Positions 25,440 to 37,922 of a DNA stretch of 64,000 nt are shown piece by piece. How positions within the stretch are numbered: the stretch's first letter is position 1; each line of letters begins with the position of its first letter. Location of the stretch: NCBI GenBank assembly GCA_963971285.1, contig OZ020248.1:8804001-8868000 (forward strand), read 5' to 3'. The notes beneath the pieces were generated by a model. It was given only the letters and a program-made list of their open reading frames with translations. It was not told the DNA's origin and searched no databases. Made by a program: the position numbers and the translations under genes. Origin of the DNA: Astropecten irregularis. Taxonomy: Eukaryota; Echinodermata; Asteroidea; Paxillosida; Astropectinidae.

Positions 25440-25584
25440 ATGATTTCGCCAAATTCATCGTAACTTACTATCAATCGTAGGACTTGTGATGCATTGAACC
25501 TCTAGGTAGGATAAGTAGGATACGATGGGTTATCCTTCGTAACGCGAGTTGCGATCAATCGTAGGGCTTCGTGAAACCGACTCC
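25440..25584. mobile_element. Small TIR element, copy 2
   Basis: Homologue of 12305-12474 through CATCGTAACTTACTATCAATC and GGGTTATCCTTCGTAAC. Ends ATTTCGCCAAATTC and GGGCTTCGTGAAACC form a partial inverted repeat. Confidence 0.6.
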
Positions 25585-28034
25585 TAGTGCCCTTTCAGAT
25601 CCAGTCAATTAGAATGTGCAGTGTGTGTATGTGCAGTATCTCTTTGGTATATTAGTCTATGCAGTTACGACCAATGTGGGTAATCGGGCCCATGCAATAA
25701 GCGACCTGCCTCCACTGTTCCGTGTCTTTCATTCTGCAATAATGGCTCGATTATTGATATTGAAATAAACATTTGAATGATTGTTAAAATTAAGTTCAAA
25801 TGATATGCATTGTGAAGTAGGACGAAACAATATTTATACACATGCATGAGAGAATAGGACACGCCTTCTAATTAAGCCTAACTAGCGACATTTTGATGTG
25901 AGTTGTCAAGTATAATGGCATGGTTGGACATATGTTTAATAATCTTATCCACATTCGAACGGCTCACATTACTGAGATCAATGTTCCGTGTGGTTTTTCT
26001 GACGGACGATTTTACGCTGCATGTAGACCAACTTACCGTATTATTTTGAACGTCTACCCGAGCTCAAATGTTGGAATAAAACCAGCAAGTCACGTCATAG
26101 CCAGAAAGCTACCGGACGTGCACGGACCGTGTTTTGATAAGTTCCGGGATTCGTATGATGTTTTGGGGCGTTTATCAACACTGTACTCGTTGGGCTGGAG
26201 TCATCGGGCAGCCGGCGATCATGATCGTATCGCACCTCCCGCAGATGCCTGACGCATGATGGATGAGATGACATCGCTTCGCCTGATAAACGAGGCCACT
26301 TTACACCGTTCCTAGACGCTTACAATATTCCTTTTCCATATTGTCATCACAGAAGTGTGGTGTATCGTGACACGACAATTGCCCCTCCATCAATCTGCAG
26401 TAACCATGTCCATGGCCCGCTGTCATGCCTGGTAAGACGGGAGCAATAGGGGTGGCGCGACTGAGGGTTATCAAGACGTCTGACTGCCTGTCACCTATAG
26501 CAAATGCGACGGTTGAAGGGTTACAATCTGTTTCCAAATTACCTTCAACGGAAAGTTTGGTAAAAAGAAAAAGTAAGAAAGACGGTTATGGCAATGAGTG
26601 CAATGAGCAAACGTTTCCTGTGCTCTTATTCGTTGAAACATTCAAGCTCTTATCTCTCCTCAGGGTCTCAGGAAATACGAAATGTGCCATGGGTGATGAA
26701 ATCTAACAAGAATAACATTGATAACTCCTTCAGAATGGCGCATCCTGCCTTTACACAATATGTCCTACAGCTGCAAAAAGCTGCAATTGTATTTAAGCTT
26801 TACTTTGGGTAAAGTTTCTATTCACTGTATGCCATGATAGCAATTACCATTTCCTATTATAGATCTGTTATGTCGTCCTACCATTGGTTAAGACTGCACA
26901 ATTCTGATTCTTTTCAACAGAGCTCCCAACATCCTCACAAGGTAATTTGGGTATACAATATTCTTGCAGATGAATATAGAGGGCCTGTAAATTGACAATG
27001 CATGTGAAGATTCCTGCAAGCGTCGTTAGTTTAGATTGAGTCTGAGCCAAGTGTACTGACAAGTCATTGATCAGGGAGTACTGGCAAAGATCATGTCATG
27101 TGCCCTTTAAATACTTATGAATGTATAATCTAGTGATTTTGCTCATGTTCGGATTGTCGTGATGGTGGCGTAGTCAAGATAAACTGGATTTGATATGAGG
27201 TAATCGGCACATTCTGAAGTGCTCCCAAGTTATGGAAAGATTCTTCGAATATTCACTTCTCTCTTTAGTCCTTTAAGTAAAGCAAACAAAGTGAAGTTGT
27301 TGGTATACGTTTAGGCTGTCTGCATTGAAGGTGCCATGTTTCTAAGGGATGTTATTGTTGTACTGTATGCATACGTAATGCGGAATGTTGGGATGCATGG
27401 TTCGTTTTTTGGCCTGGCCTGGCAGTTGATTCTTCAATGTTCACGAAGTCACACTTTACAAAACATCCTGATAGCTCAATTGAGATGCATTTAATTTACC
27501 CTGAGTATCGCATTCCACGCTTTAATCGCCGTCAATGTTGTCCCCGAGTTGGCCCAGGGGAGCCGGCGATAGCTCCGCCACTAGACGACGATTCAAATTA
27601 AGCGGTACCAAATTACACACTCGGGGCAGCAACAAGACTGCTTCAAATTACCTCTTGCTTTTTACTTTTATTCTTTCGCCAAGTCTTCATACATAATAAA
27701 TGCGCTTTGCATTTCATGGCCGGTCAAGCCGAAGAAAACCTTCATCGACATAAGGCAGGGAGTGTTGGCAAAATGCCCCCCCCCCCCAAAAAAAAAAAAA
27801 GAAGAAGAAATTTACGCTTGATTTTTATCGCCACTTTCCAGTCCCTTGTTGTAAAGTTTTTTTTTTAATTGACCACAACGATCATTCTTACGATTAATAT
27901 GAATTATCGCAATAGATACATGATTCACTTTGATCAATATGCATTTGGTGTTATATACGCAAACTTTAAATTCATTTCTGTAATTAATCTCATGGAGCAC
28001 AATTGAATTTTACAAAACACTAAGATTAATCTTA
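25585..28034. other. No convincing gene
   Basis: Open frames up to 110 aa (25920-26252) have no motif I recognise. A C run followed by an A run lies at 27777-27800. Confidence 0.45.
27536..27634. repeat. Short inverted-repeat element
   Basis: TGTTGTCCCCGAGTTGG at the left and CACACTCGGGGCAGCAACA at the right pair as imperfect inverted repeats around a ~65-bp GC-rich centre. Could be a small MITE. Confidence 0.4.
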
Positions 28035-28160
28035 ACTAGACCAATTAATTGTTGATATCACCATAGTGATTTGCATTGTGACATCACTCGCTTTGATTAG
28101 CAATATTGTGATAGATTCGCATCTTACGATCAATCTTAGTGCGTCGTGAAATCGTTCCGC
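28035..28160. mobile_element. Small TIR element, diverged copy
   Basis: Right end CTTACGATCAATCTTAGTGC then GTCGTGAAATCG resembles the ends of the 12305 and 25440 elements; the rest is too diverged to be sure. Confidence 0.4.
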
Positions 28161-28714
28161 GTGATCCAAAATTATGAATGATCACCATTGTGTCTATTTC
28201 TTTTTTCAATATTTCATTCAGTGTTTGAACAGCACTTGCAATTCCAAAAATGTGCACAATATTATTTTAATTATGCATATTTTAAGGTGGAAACTGGGTT
28301 CGAAACAACTTATTTGTATATGGGCGTACTATCTTGTCATTAGTCATTTCCTGTATATAAATACGAAGTTGCAAGCACATTATCAAGGATGCAGGAGGAT
28401 TACTGTGTCATTCTTCATTAGGCACACCTGCGTGTTTAGGCTGAGTACCAATGATGTGTCTGGAACATGGGTATTATAGCCAACTCTACTCGGTCCATTC
28501 TCATGTCCATACTGAGGGTGTATGTGAGTAGTAGAGTCGGTATGAACTGTTTAAGCGAACCTCAATACAACATCAGGCATCATGCCAAGTTGGCCAACAT
28601 GGCATTTTGGGAAAACTTTGAAAAACATGCTTAAACATACTACAATAATCTAGCAACTTAATCATAAGCAGTTCTAGATGATGCGCACCTTTACACATGT
28701 TGTGTCCATAAAGT

Positions 28715-29060
28715 GCATCTTATACCACATTGGTAACAAACCCAAATTTACGTATACATTCCCGGGTATGAAGACGGTACTTTTAGAAACATGCCGTTAA
28801 AATATTTCCGCCCGAAATAGTGCATTTATCCAGAAATTAGTAAAACAAAAAGACCAAAAACATTTTTGATCTTGGGGTAAGATCAAAACCATTCTTTATG
28901 TTTTAAAGAAAATTTGAGTCTGGTTTTTGCTGTTTTCTTGTGACTCAGATGTCCGATTGAGCTCAAATGTTCACAGTTTTAATATTTCATGTACATATTG
29001 GATTAGACAAAGTGGTTTTTGTTCTGTGACCTTAAACAATTGTGTATAACCTTTACCTAG
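28715..29060 (+). mobile_element. TTAA-family MITE, subfamily B
   Basis: Landmarks GGGTATGAAGACGG, CCGCCCGAAATAGTGCATTT, GATCTTGGGGTAAGATCAAA, GACTCAGATGTCCGATTGAG and ATTTCATGTACATATTGG. Collinear with 18241-18597. Confidence 0.7.
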
Positions 29061-31062
29061 TGAATGTCAACATCACGAGTGATTGCCATACCGTTGAACA
29101 GCCCATTGGCCTGGTTTAAGAGCAAACCGCGCCATGCAGTGTATGCTACACTAGAGAGCATGTTAGACACGCAGTTGGGTTTTATAGTTTGAATGATAGT
29201 GATGATGCATGATGCTGGCCGATCGTATATTATATGGCTAGATAAAATATCTGAGTGTGATGGTTACGCTATGCATGATCGGTCTATAAGAGACCATGCA
29301 TTACCACAGTGATCACTCGTAGATTATGCCACAGGCGACCGATGCTAATAAGGTTTTCAACATGACATTATTTTAATGCAATGATGGATGATATTAATTA
29401 TGTTATGGCCGTGAGTACTAATGAAGAGAGGTACTCGAAGTACTCGAATGTACTTGGGTGTGAGCATAATGCGCATATTTTACTCAGATGAGGTCTGCCT
29501 TCTTCAAAGTACTTGACAATCATACCATCCTAATTATATCATCTATACGGGGCAGAATTTGAATTCATCAGTTGACTCTCTAGCAAGTCTGACAGGCACG
29601 TCAGCAAGAAATCCTCGATAGAATACGCTAGGGGTATGGCCTGATTCTGAGGTCACGCTGTATACCGTGTCGGTACGCACCCCTAATAGCCTAAACGATA
29701 TCAATGGATACTTCTGGAAGAGATGGAACTTATTGGAGTTTGAAATCCCCAAGCAGTATTCACACATGAACACACTGCGTAAAGCTCTATCACAATATCC
29801 TTACAGCCCGGGCTTGGGCTCCTGACCGTGACATCAACACTGATGATTATCTTTACAATGACTTCGCACATGACTACACATCTTGGTTTCAGCACGAGTT
29901 GATACTCCATTCCTAGAATAAATACATGCCCTCGACCATCTTGGCCCGAGGGTCTGCGTGTACTTGACGTATAATAAGAGGTGCTTATATCCTTTGAATA
30001 GCGTGACACTCATGGCATCATTCAAAATTAACTTAGGTAGATTACCCCGTCATGAATACACGATCTTGTTATTACTGTGATGTTGAGCCACGGACATCCA
30101 GTACGTAAACATTCAGTGTTTTGCTACTCCTAGGCTCAGGCCTTTTGGTGCTTGTTGATCTGACATTACATTGTGTTATATAGCGGAGTTCACTTCCTCG
30201 AATTAGCTGGTCTTTCTCGTGTAAAATGATATCTTGTTAATGTGGCAAGACAGTGTTGAGTTTCGTTTTCGTACAATACGTGGGTGAAATGGAGGATGAC
30301 ACAACCTTAGTTGCCTAAGAATAATTATACACAAGAGTCGACAAACTGCACGTTTTCACTACATGTACGTTATGTGGAACTAGCATTCATGTTCGTTTCA
30401 TGCAGCGATACTTACTGCAGCAAATGCAATTGCTTCGAAAGATTCCAACCAGCTTCTGGTCATCATCTAGGCCTATCCTGCATTTCAATCACAGCACATT
30501 ATCATTGTTACCCTATCTATCTCTTGAATAAAACGTTGCCGTAATATTGCTCGATTAGCTAGGTTTAAACCTTATAAATGTCCATGCGACTCACAATCCA
30601 GCGTCTCAATTGAATCCCACTTCACCCTTTCTACGTCTTGCACCAAGAGTGGCATACCACGAAGTCCAAACTCCAATAGGAAATTGTGACGTGAAGGGTG
30701 AAGTTGAAACCATGCTCCTTGATATAAGGCCTATTACGATCAGTGCTCATGGTTGAACTGGCCAACAGTATATTACAATCTTGTAAGATCATACCCTTCC
30801 CTCCCCCTCTTTCTCTCTCGCTCTCTCTCTCTCTCTCTCTGATCCAGAATATTGGTCAAGACTCCAACTCTGTCTGTCATGAGCCTATCAGCCTAAAATA
30901 CAGGGTTTTGTGGTTGTTTGTTTGCCTGTCTTTCGTTTTATTCGCTGGAGCTTAAAAGCTCCGGCCGTTTTCTTGATCAAGACTATCTGCTCCGAGTATT
31001 AACATCAGTATCTACGTCAAACTGAACATTAAGCCCTTGTCTTGTTATGTGGTACAGTGAAA
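29061..31062. other. No gene recognised; (CT)n at 30808-30841
   Basis: AT-rich unique sequence. A pure (CT)n microsatellite of ~30 bp lies at 30808-30841. GTACTCGAAGTACTCGAATG at 29432 resembles the interior of the element at 31063. Confidence 0.5.
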
Positions 31063-31640
31063 CAGTGTTGGAGAACTCGTACGTCCTCGTACTTGAGTAC
31101 ATCTCGAGTACAGACAAATACTCGGCCTGTACTCGAATAAAAGTACTTGAAAATAAATTGTACTTGGCCCGTACTCGATTCCATGTACTCAAATTTTGGG
31201 AGTACTTAAACATTTTGAGCAAATTTCATTTTCGTTATAATTTCACGGCTGATAATGTTGCCGATTTCCGATAAATTATACAACAGGAGTATGAAGATCA
31301 TCAATTTAGTATCCAATGGAGTAAGCAGCACAGTGTCATTTGAAAGGTTTGAAAAACATTAATTTCCGAGAAGGGTGGCACAACATGATCAACATCCAAT
31401 TATAAACATCTTTGTGAAACAAAAATGAATTTAATTTTGCACTGTACGTTGGTACTGCACTCGGACGTGGACTCGGACTTTGGTACTAGGACTCCCCCCT
31501 GTACTCGGCCTTGAATGTACTCGGACTCGATACTTAGGACTTGAATTCATCAGCAATGTACTCGGAATCGGCCCAGTACTCTGACCTTCAAGTATCCGCA
31601 GTACTCTGTACTCGGATCTGAGGACTCTACTCCAACACTG
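31063..31640. mobile_element. hAT-like MITE with GTACTCG-rich interior
   Basis: Ends CAGTGTTGGAGAACTCGTAC and GAGGACTCTACTCCAACACTG are inverted repeats with hAT-like CAG termini. Flanking 8-mers (CAGTGAAA, AAATGAAG) agree at only 5 positions, so the duplication has decayed. The interior has many GTACTCG, ACTCGGAC and GTACTTG words at both ends, on opposite strands. Confidence 0.65.
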
Positions 31641-33512
31641 AAATGAAGCCGAAAACAGAATGGAGATTCAAGCCAAGGTTTCGAAAAGGGTCCAAGTACA
31701 AGTAGGCCTACACGGTCGATTGATACATCCAATACAATGTTCATTATAATTAGCCGCATCATTTCTCCCCTCTGAAAATAACAATTTCCCTTTTTTTTGC
31801 AGAGGAGTGGTCATGCTTTCTTAAATTTCACGAATGTCATCGTCTTAAGATGGACTTGTTGAGCATTGGTTTATAATGAGTGATTGGCGCCAGCACGTGT
31901 TGCATGTCGGTGGATGCCAGGATGACTAGTCAAGTTGAGGTCAGTTTCTTTTGGTATAAACTCGGCACCCGTTTCATGACCCATATTTCCTGTTTTGTGT
32001 TTTTATTGTATGGAGAAGGCAATCTATTTGAGTGATCATAACAGAAAAAATTGTGTTTTCTCGACCTATATTTTGTCTTTTTCAAAGGTAGAATTGATTA
32101 TTTTTGAAATGCAAGAAAGGTTTTCCCGAATGGGGTGTATATGAAATGTATGAATGCATTTTATCTATCTTCAATTTAATCTTCCTCGTCCGTTTATTCC
32201 CTGTGTACACGGTGCAGAGGAATTGCAGATCACGCGTCGATATCGCAAGCATTCCCTTCAAATAATCTTCTCGCTGATCTTGTCCCCCAAAGGACACTTC
32301 TTGCAAGTGTCCTTGCTACACGTGTCCCGAGCGAAGCTGGTGAGGGAGGGGCCCGGGGGAAATCACACTTGTTCTTGGGCGAGTTAGGGTCGGGTGGCTC
32401 GCCCTTTTTTTCAATTACGGCAAAGTAACACGCGGTTCACTTCATTGACAGTTGCGTCTGCCGTACATGGTGAGGGATTTCCCGCCGCACGGCCTACTGG
32501 TCGGCCTGAGACATCGAGTATACCGAAGCTTCGGTGTGAAAACATTCCGGGATTCTGATCTTCACCCGTGCAATTTACTCGGTAGTCCCTCTTCTGTTGC
32601 CCAGCGCTCTCCGGTGAGGACGGATCCACTCCTTACATCAACATCTTGCTTCAAAGATTGCGCGATTCAGTTCCGACTATTTAGGTTAAACTCTTGAGTC
32701 TGTAGGACTCATCTCAGCTAATGGACTGGCCGAGCTCTTCCGGACTTCGGAAGCATAGATGCGAGAGAAGAATAAAGAAAACAGCAGATCCAAGCCGCAA
32801 CTGCTGTACACGAGTCGTGGCTCATCACTATGCAGCCAGGCTTCTCATAATAACACTGAGATCTATAACCCCTGACCCACAGATCTGATTTCTAGTCATT
32901 GAGGAGATTTTATCCTGATCATTGGATGTAAAATAAATACCTTTGTTTGCTAGGATGTTCCCATTGAAGACCGCGAATTCATAAATAAATCACATGCAGA
33001 ATCCCAAACGAAGAAAGTGAAAAGCTTACCCTTGAGCAACACTTCAACAACAGATTTACCCTATAGGCCTAGTGTTATGTACTCAGCTGGAGTACTCACG
33101 TTCTAGAACAAGGTACACCACGTTCAGATACATTGTATATGAAGAAAACAAGTGTGAAAATACAATCTTAATATTATGATATGTAGTGCATTACAGGCCT
33201 ATGGGCAACTTTGGATGTTGTGCAAAGGTTGCTTTTTATTTTGTCCATTATCGTCAGCGAACGCCAGGTTGTTGAACATGACTATATGCCTACAGCGTCG
33301 AGAACAATATTATACTGCTACAGTGCTATAGGTCTGCTTGCTTGTGCTTTTCCTTTTATATGGTTCTGTTCGGAGCTTTATAGCTTTAGGATGCAGTAGA
33401 AGTTAATCCTTTAAGAATAATCTGTGATTTGCATGGAAATTGTTCGGACTGTGTACGACCTCAGAGCGCATACCACATAGGTCGATGGCAACATTCAGCA
33501 TTACATATAGTT
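31641..33512. other. No gene recognised
   Basis: Includes a moderately GC-rich block at 32200-32650 with overlapping 70-80-aa frames on both strands but no family motif. Confidence 0.45.
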
Positions 33513-33516
33513 TTAA

Positions 33517-33882
33517 AGGTACAGTATACAGGATTTGGAATCATACCCCAACTGAAATGCTCACATATTTATGTGTAACTTTCAGGATATGGAGATGGTG
33601 CTGGTAGAAACGTATACCGTTTAAATATTTCCGCCTGAAATGGTGTATTTATCCAGAAATTAGTAAAACAAAGACCGAGAACAGTTTTGATCTCGGGGTG
33701 AGATCAAAACTCCTGTGAATATATTTGAAAATACCGTGATCGTTTTTCACTGCTTTCTAAAGTTTTCGATAATCAATTGCGTCTTGGCAATTTCAAAGGT
33801 TTGTTTTTATTTCATGACAAATCAAATTATGAACAGTCTGTAGCAGCCGTTCTTTCATCTTTACCAATCCTGCATTATGCCT
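33517..33882 (+). mobile_element. TTAA-family MITE, 366 bp, with TTAA on both sides
   Basis: Starts AGGTACAGTATACAGG after TTAA (33513-33516) and ends CATTATGCCT before TTAA (33883-33886). Interior: CCGCCTGAAATGGTGTATTT, GATCTCGGGGTGAGATCAAA, CATGACAAATCAAATTATG. First of three adjacent copies. Confidence 0.85.
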
Positions 33883-33886
33883 TTAA

Positions 33887-34007
33887 AAGTACTATCATAA
33901 TTTGGTAGCATACTTTGGTAGATTCACCTATAACGTACAAGATATAGAGATGGCGATGGTAGAAACATACCGTTTTCTTTTACAAAAACCAAAGTATGAA
34001 ATTACCT
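33887..34007 (+). mobile_element. TTAA-family MITE, internally deleted copy (~120 bp)
   Basis: Has the left end AGTACTATCATAATTTGG and the right end ACCAAAGTATGAAATTACCT, but jumps from GGTAGAAACATACCGTTTT straight to the terminal ACAAAAACCAAAG. It is flanked by TTAA (33883-33886 and 34008-34011), one of which is shared with the upstream copy. Confidence 0.8.
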
Positions 34008-34033
34008 TTAAAGGCACACGACATTATACTTAA

Positions 34034-34393
34034 AGGCAGTATCATACTTTGGTTTTTGTCAAAGAAATACAGATTCATGGGCAGAAATAACAAGACATAT
34101 ATATATACAGCTACAGACGTCATCTGTGCAAATTTCAGTTCCATACGGTGCCCACGTTTTGAGAAAACAGTAAAAAAAAAAAACTGCCACAGTATTTCTA
34201 AAGTCTTTTCTCTTTTAATTTTTGATTTTTTAAAAGATCAAAAAGATTTTCGGTCGTTGTTTTATTAATTTCTGGATAAATACACCATTTCAGGCGGAAC
34301 AATTTTAACAGTATATTTCTACTACCACCATCTTCATACCCTGTATCTGTGAACATTTCTGTTTTGGTTTCTTACCAAAGTATGATACTACCT
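34034..34393 (-). mobile_element. TTAA-family MITE, 360 bp, best-preserved ends
   Basis: Ends AGGCAGTATCATACTTTGG and CCAAAGTATGATACTACCT form an almost perfect 19-bp inverted repeat, flanked by TTAA at 34030-34033 and 34394-34397. Interior landmarks run as the complement of the 616 copy. Confidence 0.9.
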
Positions 34394-34397
34394 TTAA

Positions 34398-36176
34398 ATA
34401 ATACGCGCATAGAGACACCGCATTGACTGTAATATGCGCTGTATAAACTTGTAATGCGCAGTACAGTATATTTATATACTCGCTGCTCAATATAATTGTC
34501 CTATATATTAGTAATATTATTATTATCAAGTGATTTTAGTTAGTGTAAAGCATCTGCAGACTCGCCTATAGAAGACTACATCATGCAGATTACACCCTGA
34601 ATAATAATTCAATCAGTCCCTTGGTCTAGATTTTGTTCCCTTCTTCTGTCGAATGGATTCCTATTCTTGTGCGATCCTGCACGAATCGCTATATGAAACC
34701 CTCACCGTGATATCCTCCAGTAACATTGGGCTTCTTTCTCCAGAATGTCCGTGAAGTCGTGTCCCACCTCAGCTAATTTGCTGGGCCATGCTGTCGTCTT
34801 CGTCCTGGAGGTTCGATTTTTTTTTTCCTCCGCATTTTTTTTGTGTGTGGCGACGATCACGTTGTCTCTTTACGACGAGCAAGTCCCAGCTTTCAGGGAG
34901 AACACGATTCTGTTGGCATGGCGATTGATCCCAAATTAGTCGCACCTGTCTCTATAGACTAGGGCGAAGTCTTTAACTTTGCCTCCGAGAGCTAGAGAGA
35001 AGAAAAGAGTGGAAAGAGTCTGAGGCCATGGCGTGAGTGACGGGCCAAGGGAAGATAGGACAGCCACACATTATACTACTATAGTCCATGGCACTTAAAG
35101 ACCTTATAGCTGAGCAGGGTCATGAGATAATTCAGGAGGTATAGAAAGAGGGAAAGTATAAAAACCTGAGACATGGAGGATGAAGACGATTTAGCCGGGA
35201 GAGCGTGTTTATATATTTTATAGGATGTATACATGATACTCATGCCTTTATACATACATTAAACAGTATGTTAATTTGTGTAACAGTTGTAAGGACTATA
35301 GTAGCTAATAATAATACATTTGTGACCAGAATGCAGATGATATCAAACTATTGAACGTACATTTCATACAATTAACATTACATTTTGACTGTTCCGTTTC
35401 AACTGCCGTCTCTCTCTATCTATCTCTCTCACCATCCAAAAATAAAAGCTGCTTGTTTGGAATAGCCTGTCGTATTACTATTCAGACAAGACAAACACCG
35501 CTGCACACCTAAGTGCCCACTTCAGCACTTATCTTTGTTCTGTAAGCAACTGCACACAGTATTAATACTTTATCAAGCATCTAAATGCAACTTAAATCGA
35601 AGGTGTTTTGAATTATAGGGACATTTTGTCTGCGGCAGTTGCTGATGTATAGCTCTGTTTCTAGACGAGAGCTAACGCGCAAAAACAAACAGCCATAACC
35701 GCATGTATGGAAATATCCAATCGATGTACAGATAATGTTTGAGTTTGTTTTTCTGTCCCTAAAAGCGCATTTTAAACGAAAGATTAAATACAGACATGTG
35801 TAATTCTCCGGGTGGTATGGTTTTTTTTTAACAATTGAATTAGGTTAACCATGTAAGTAACACATCGCCTGTTTCCTGACGTTTGGCAACACGCAGGTAT
35901 AACTCTTATACCAATTTACCTACATAATGACCAGTTCTTCGCCGATGCTTCAACCATGTAGTGCAGACCTGTACGTTCTATTTGGGTCTATAAACATGTA
36001 CTTATACTTGCATGTGATGTGGACACTCAATTTCAATACATGAAGAAAGGAATATGATACCTGTCATAAATTCATTATCAGAGCTTATGTAGAACCTGAA
36101 ATGGGGTCGGAAAAGTGTAATATGTTTTATTTATCTAGCATTCATGAGGGGAATAAATATAAAAGACAGAGAAGCA
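34398..36176. other. No gene recognised
   Basis: AT-rich sequence with short T runs and a CT-rich patch at 35409-35430; no exon seen. Confidence 0.45.
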
Positions 36177-36419
36177 GGGGCTAATTTCATAGAGCCAGCA
36201 CCAAAATTTGCTTAAGCACCAAAAACCTTAGTAAACTAAATCAGTATACCAGCCCAAACTCCTTGTGAATGCTATGCTCAGCACACAATGACCGAATATA
36301 ATCCAAAACCAGTATTTAAAACATCACATGATAATTTGATTGGTAATCCTGTTTGATCAAGGAAGACTTTACATGCTTAAGCAAATTTTGTGCTTAAGCA
36401 GCTCAATGAAATTGGCCCC
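36177..36419. mobile_element. Foldback TIR element (GGGGCTAATTTCAT ends)
   Basis: Ends GGGGCTAATTTCATAGAGC and GCTCAATGAAATTGGCCCC are inverted repeats, followed inward by AAAATTTGCTTAAGCA and TGCTTAAGCAAATTTT in opposite orientation. About 243 bp, non-coding. No clear target duplication. Confidence 0.78.
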
Positions 36420-37590
36420 AGGTCTCCTTCCCTTAATGCAGTGTGTGGTGATGTTCCCGTTTGTTTGTGTTTGTATAATTATTACTTCATATAAGACATA
36501 GTTTGAGGAAAACAAGAATCCCTGCAGCCTAATTTCCTGGTATTTCTTATAATCTATCCTAATATCTGTCATCCATTTGCATTATTAGCTTAATAGCTTT
36601 ACAGGTCAGCTCACTTTGAACCAATGAATCGGGTGTGACCTGTACTGTGTGTCAATAAAGCGCGTACTACACCAAGTAGAAAATATAGTACATCCTTCAT
36701 GTAGGACAGGCATTTAGATGTATGTACTATGAGCTCACTGTACATGTACATGACTATGAAGAAGCACCTTTTAGGTCCGACACAGATCTGGGTATAGGCC
36801 TAGGCATACATGGATCTTGGCGACTGGCATTTTATCTACCAATTATGTTTTGTGCAGAAAAAGCAATCCAGATTTTACCACGAAAGCTTCAAAGGGCATT
36901 GAAGCTTCCTTAGGATTTTGAAATGTGAAATCTGCAGTGATAAACCAAAAACGTAACTTGCAATTTTTCACATTCCCTTCAAAGCACCTACTTCATCATT
37001 ATTTTGCTATACGCTCTTTCCATTTTCGGCGTACTTTGTTATTAACCCGCACAGCTGTACTTTAAATTTGGAACCCCCTCCCCTCTTGTTTGTAAGGTGT
37101 CAAACCAGCAGCTAGTCAGGAAGAGCTAATTACAAGGGAAGTCTCTCTCCCAATGGTGTGTGTTCTGTGTCAGTGCTTTCATTTAATGAGATACCCGCCC
37201 AATCGTGAAATGAGCCTATGGGAAAAACCGAGACGCAATTATTCCATCTCAAAGACATGAAAAGCGACCCGCCCATAATACAGTTTGTCGTCACATTCTG
37301 TTATTAATGAATCAGTTAAGTATAAGATATTATACATGTAAAGAACCTTATCCCGTGGTTCCCAGTCTGGGAGTGAGCCACGATGCCCTAATAAAATAGC
37401 AAGACTGCCACACGTCCCCATTATAGTTCAGGCACCTATTCTATGAAATGATATCTCGTCATACTAGAAGACCTTCACGATCAGGCCAAGTTTAACGAGG
37501 CTTGGAGATATTATCGGAGCATGCTGCGTGACAGTCCACTCAGAATTCTTCTTCTGGTTCACTTCGTATCAAAAATTGGCTTTGAGACAT
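36420..37590. other. No gene recognised
   Basis: AT-rich unique-looking sequence, short frames only. Confidence 0.45.
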
Positions 37591-37594
37591 TTAA

Positions 37595-37918
37595 AGGGCG
37601 TGTTTAACGTTGGTAAAGGTGACAGAACAGCACTCGCACTTGCCTGTGAAAAGTTGAGGTCAATTTGACATCGGAGACGCGAGAAAATATCGAAAACCCG
37701 ACTCAATTTTTCTTCTAAAACATAAAGAAGGATTTTTGATCTTGCCAAGATCAAGCACGTTTTTTTTTTTTTTGGTGTTTGGTTTTACTCTTTCTTGATA
37801 AATTCACTATTTCAGGTGGCAATACTCTAACGATATGTTTCTATCTTTCTATCTTCATACCCTAAAAAAATTCTACGTAAATCTGTAAATATATCTGTTT
37901 TGGTCTTTTACTTGCCCT
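37595..37918 (-). mobile_element. TTAA-family MITE, subfamily B
   Basis: Flanked by TTAA (37591-37594, 37919-37922). Landmarks as complement: GAAAACCCGACTCAATTTTT, GATCTTGCCAAGATCAAG, CACTATTTCAGGTGG, TATCTTCATACCCT. It preserves the sequence around the site where the copy at 2037 was interrupted. Confidence 0.82.
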
Positions 37919-37922
37919 TTAA

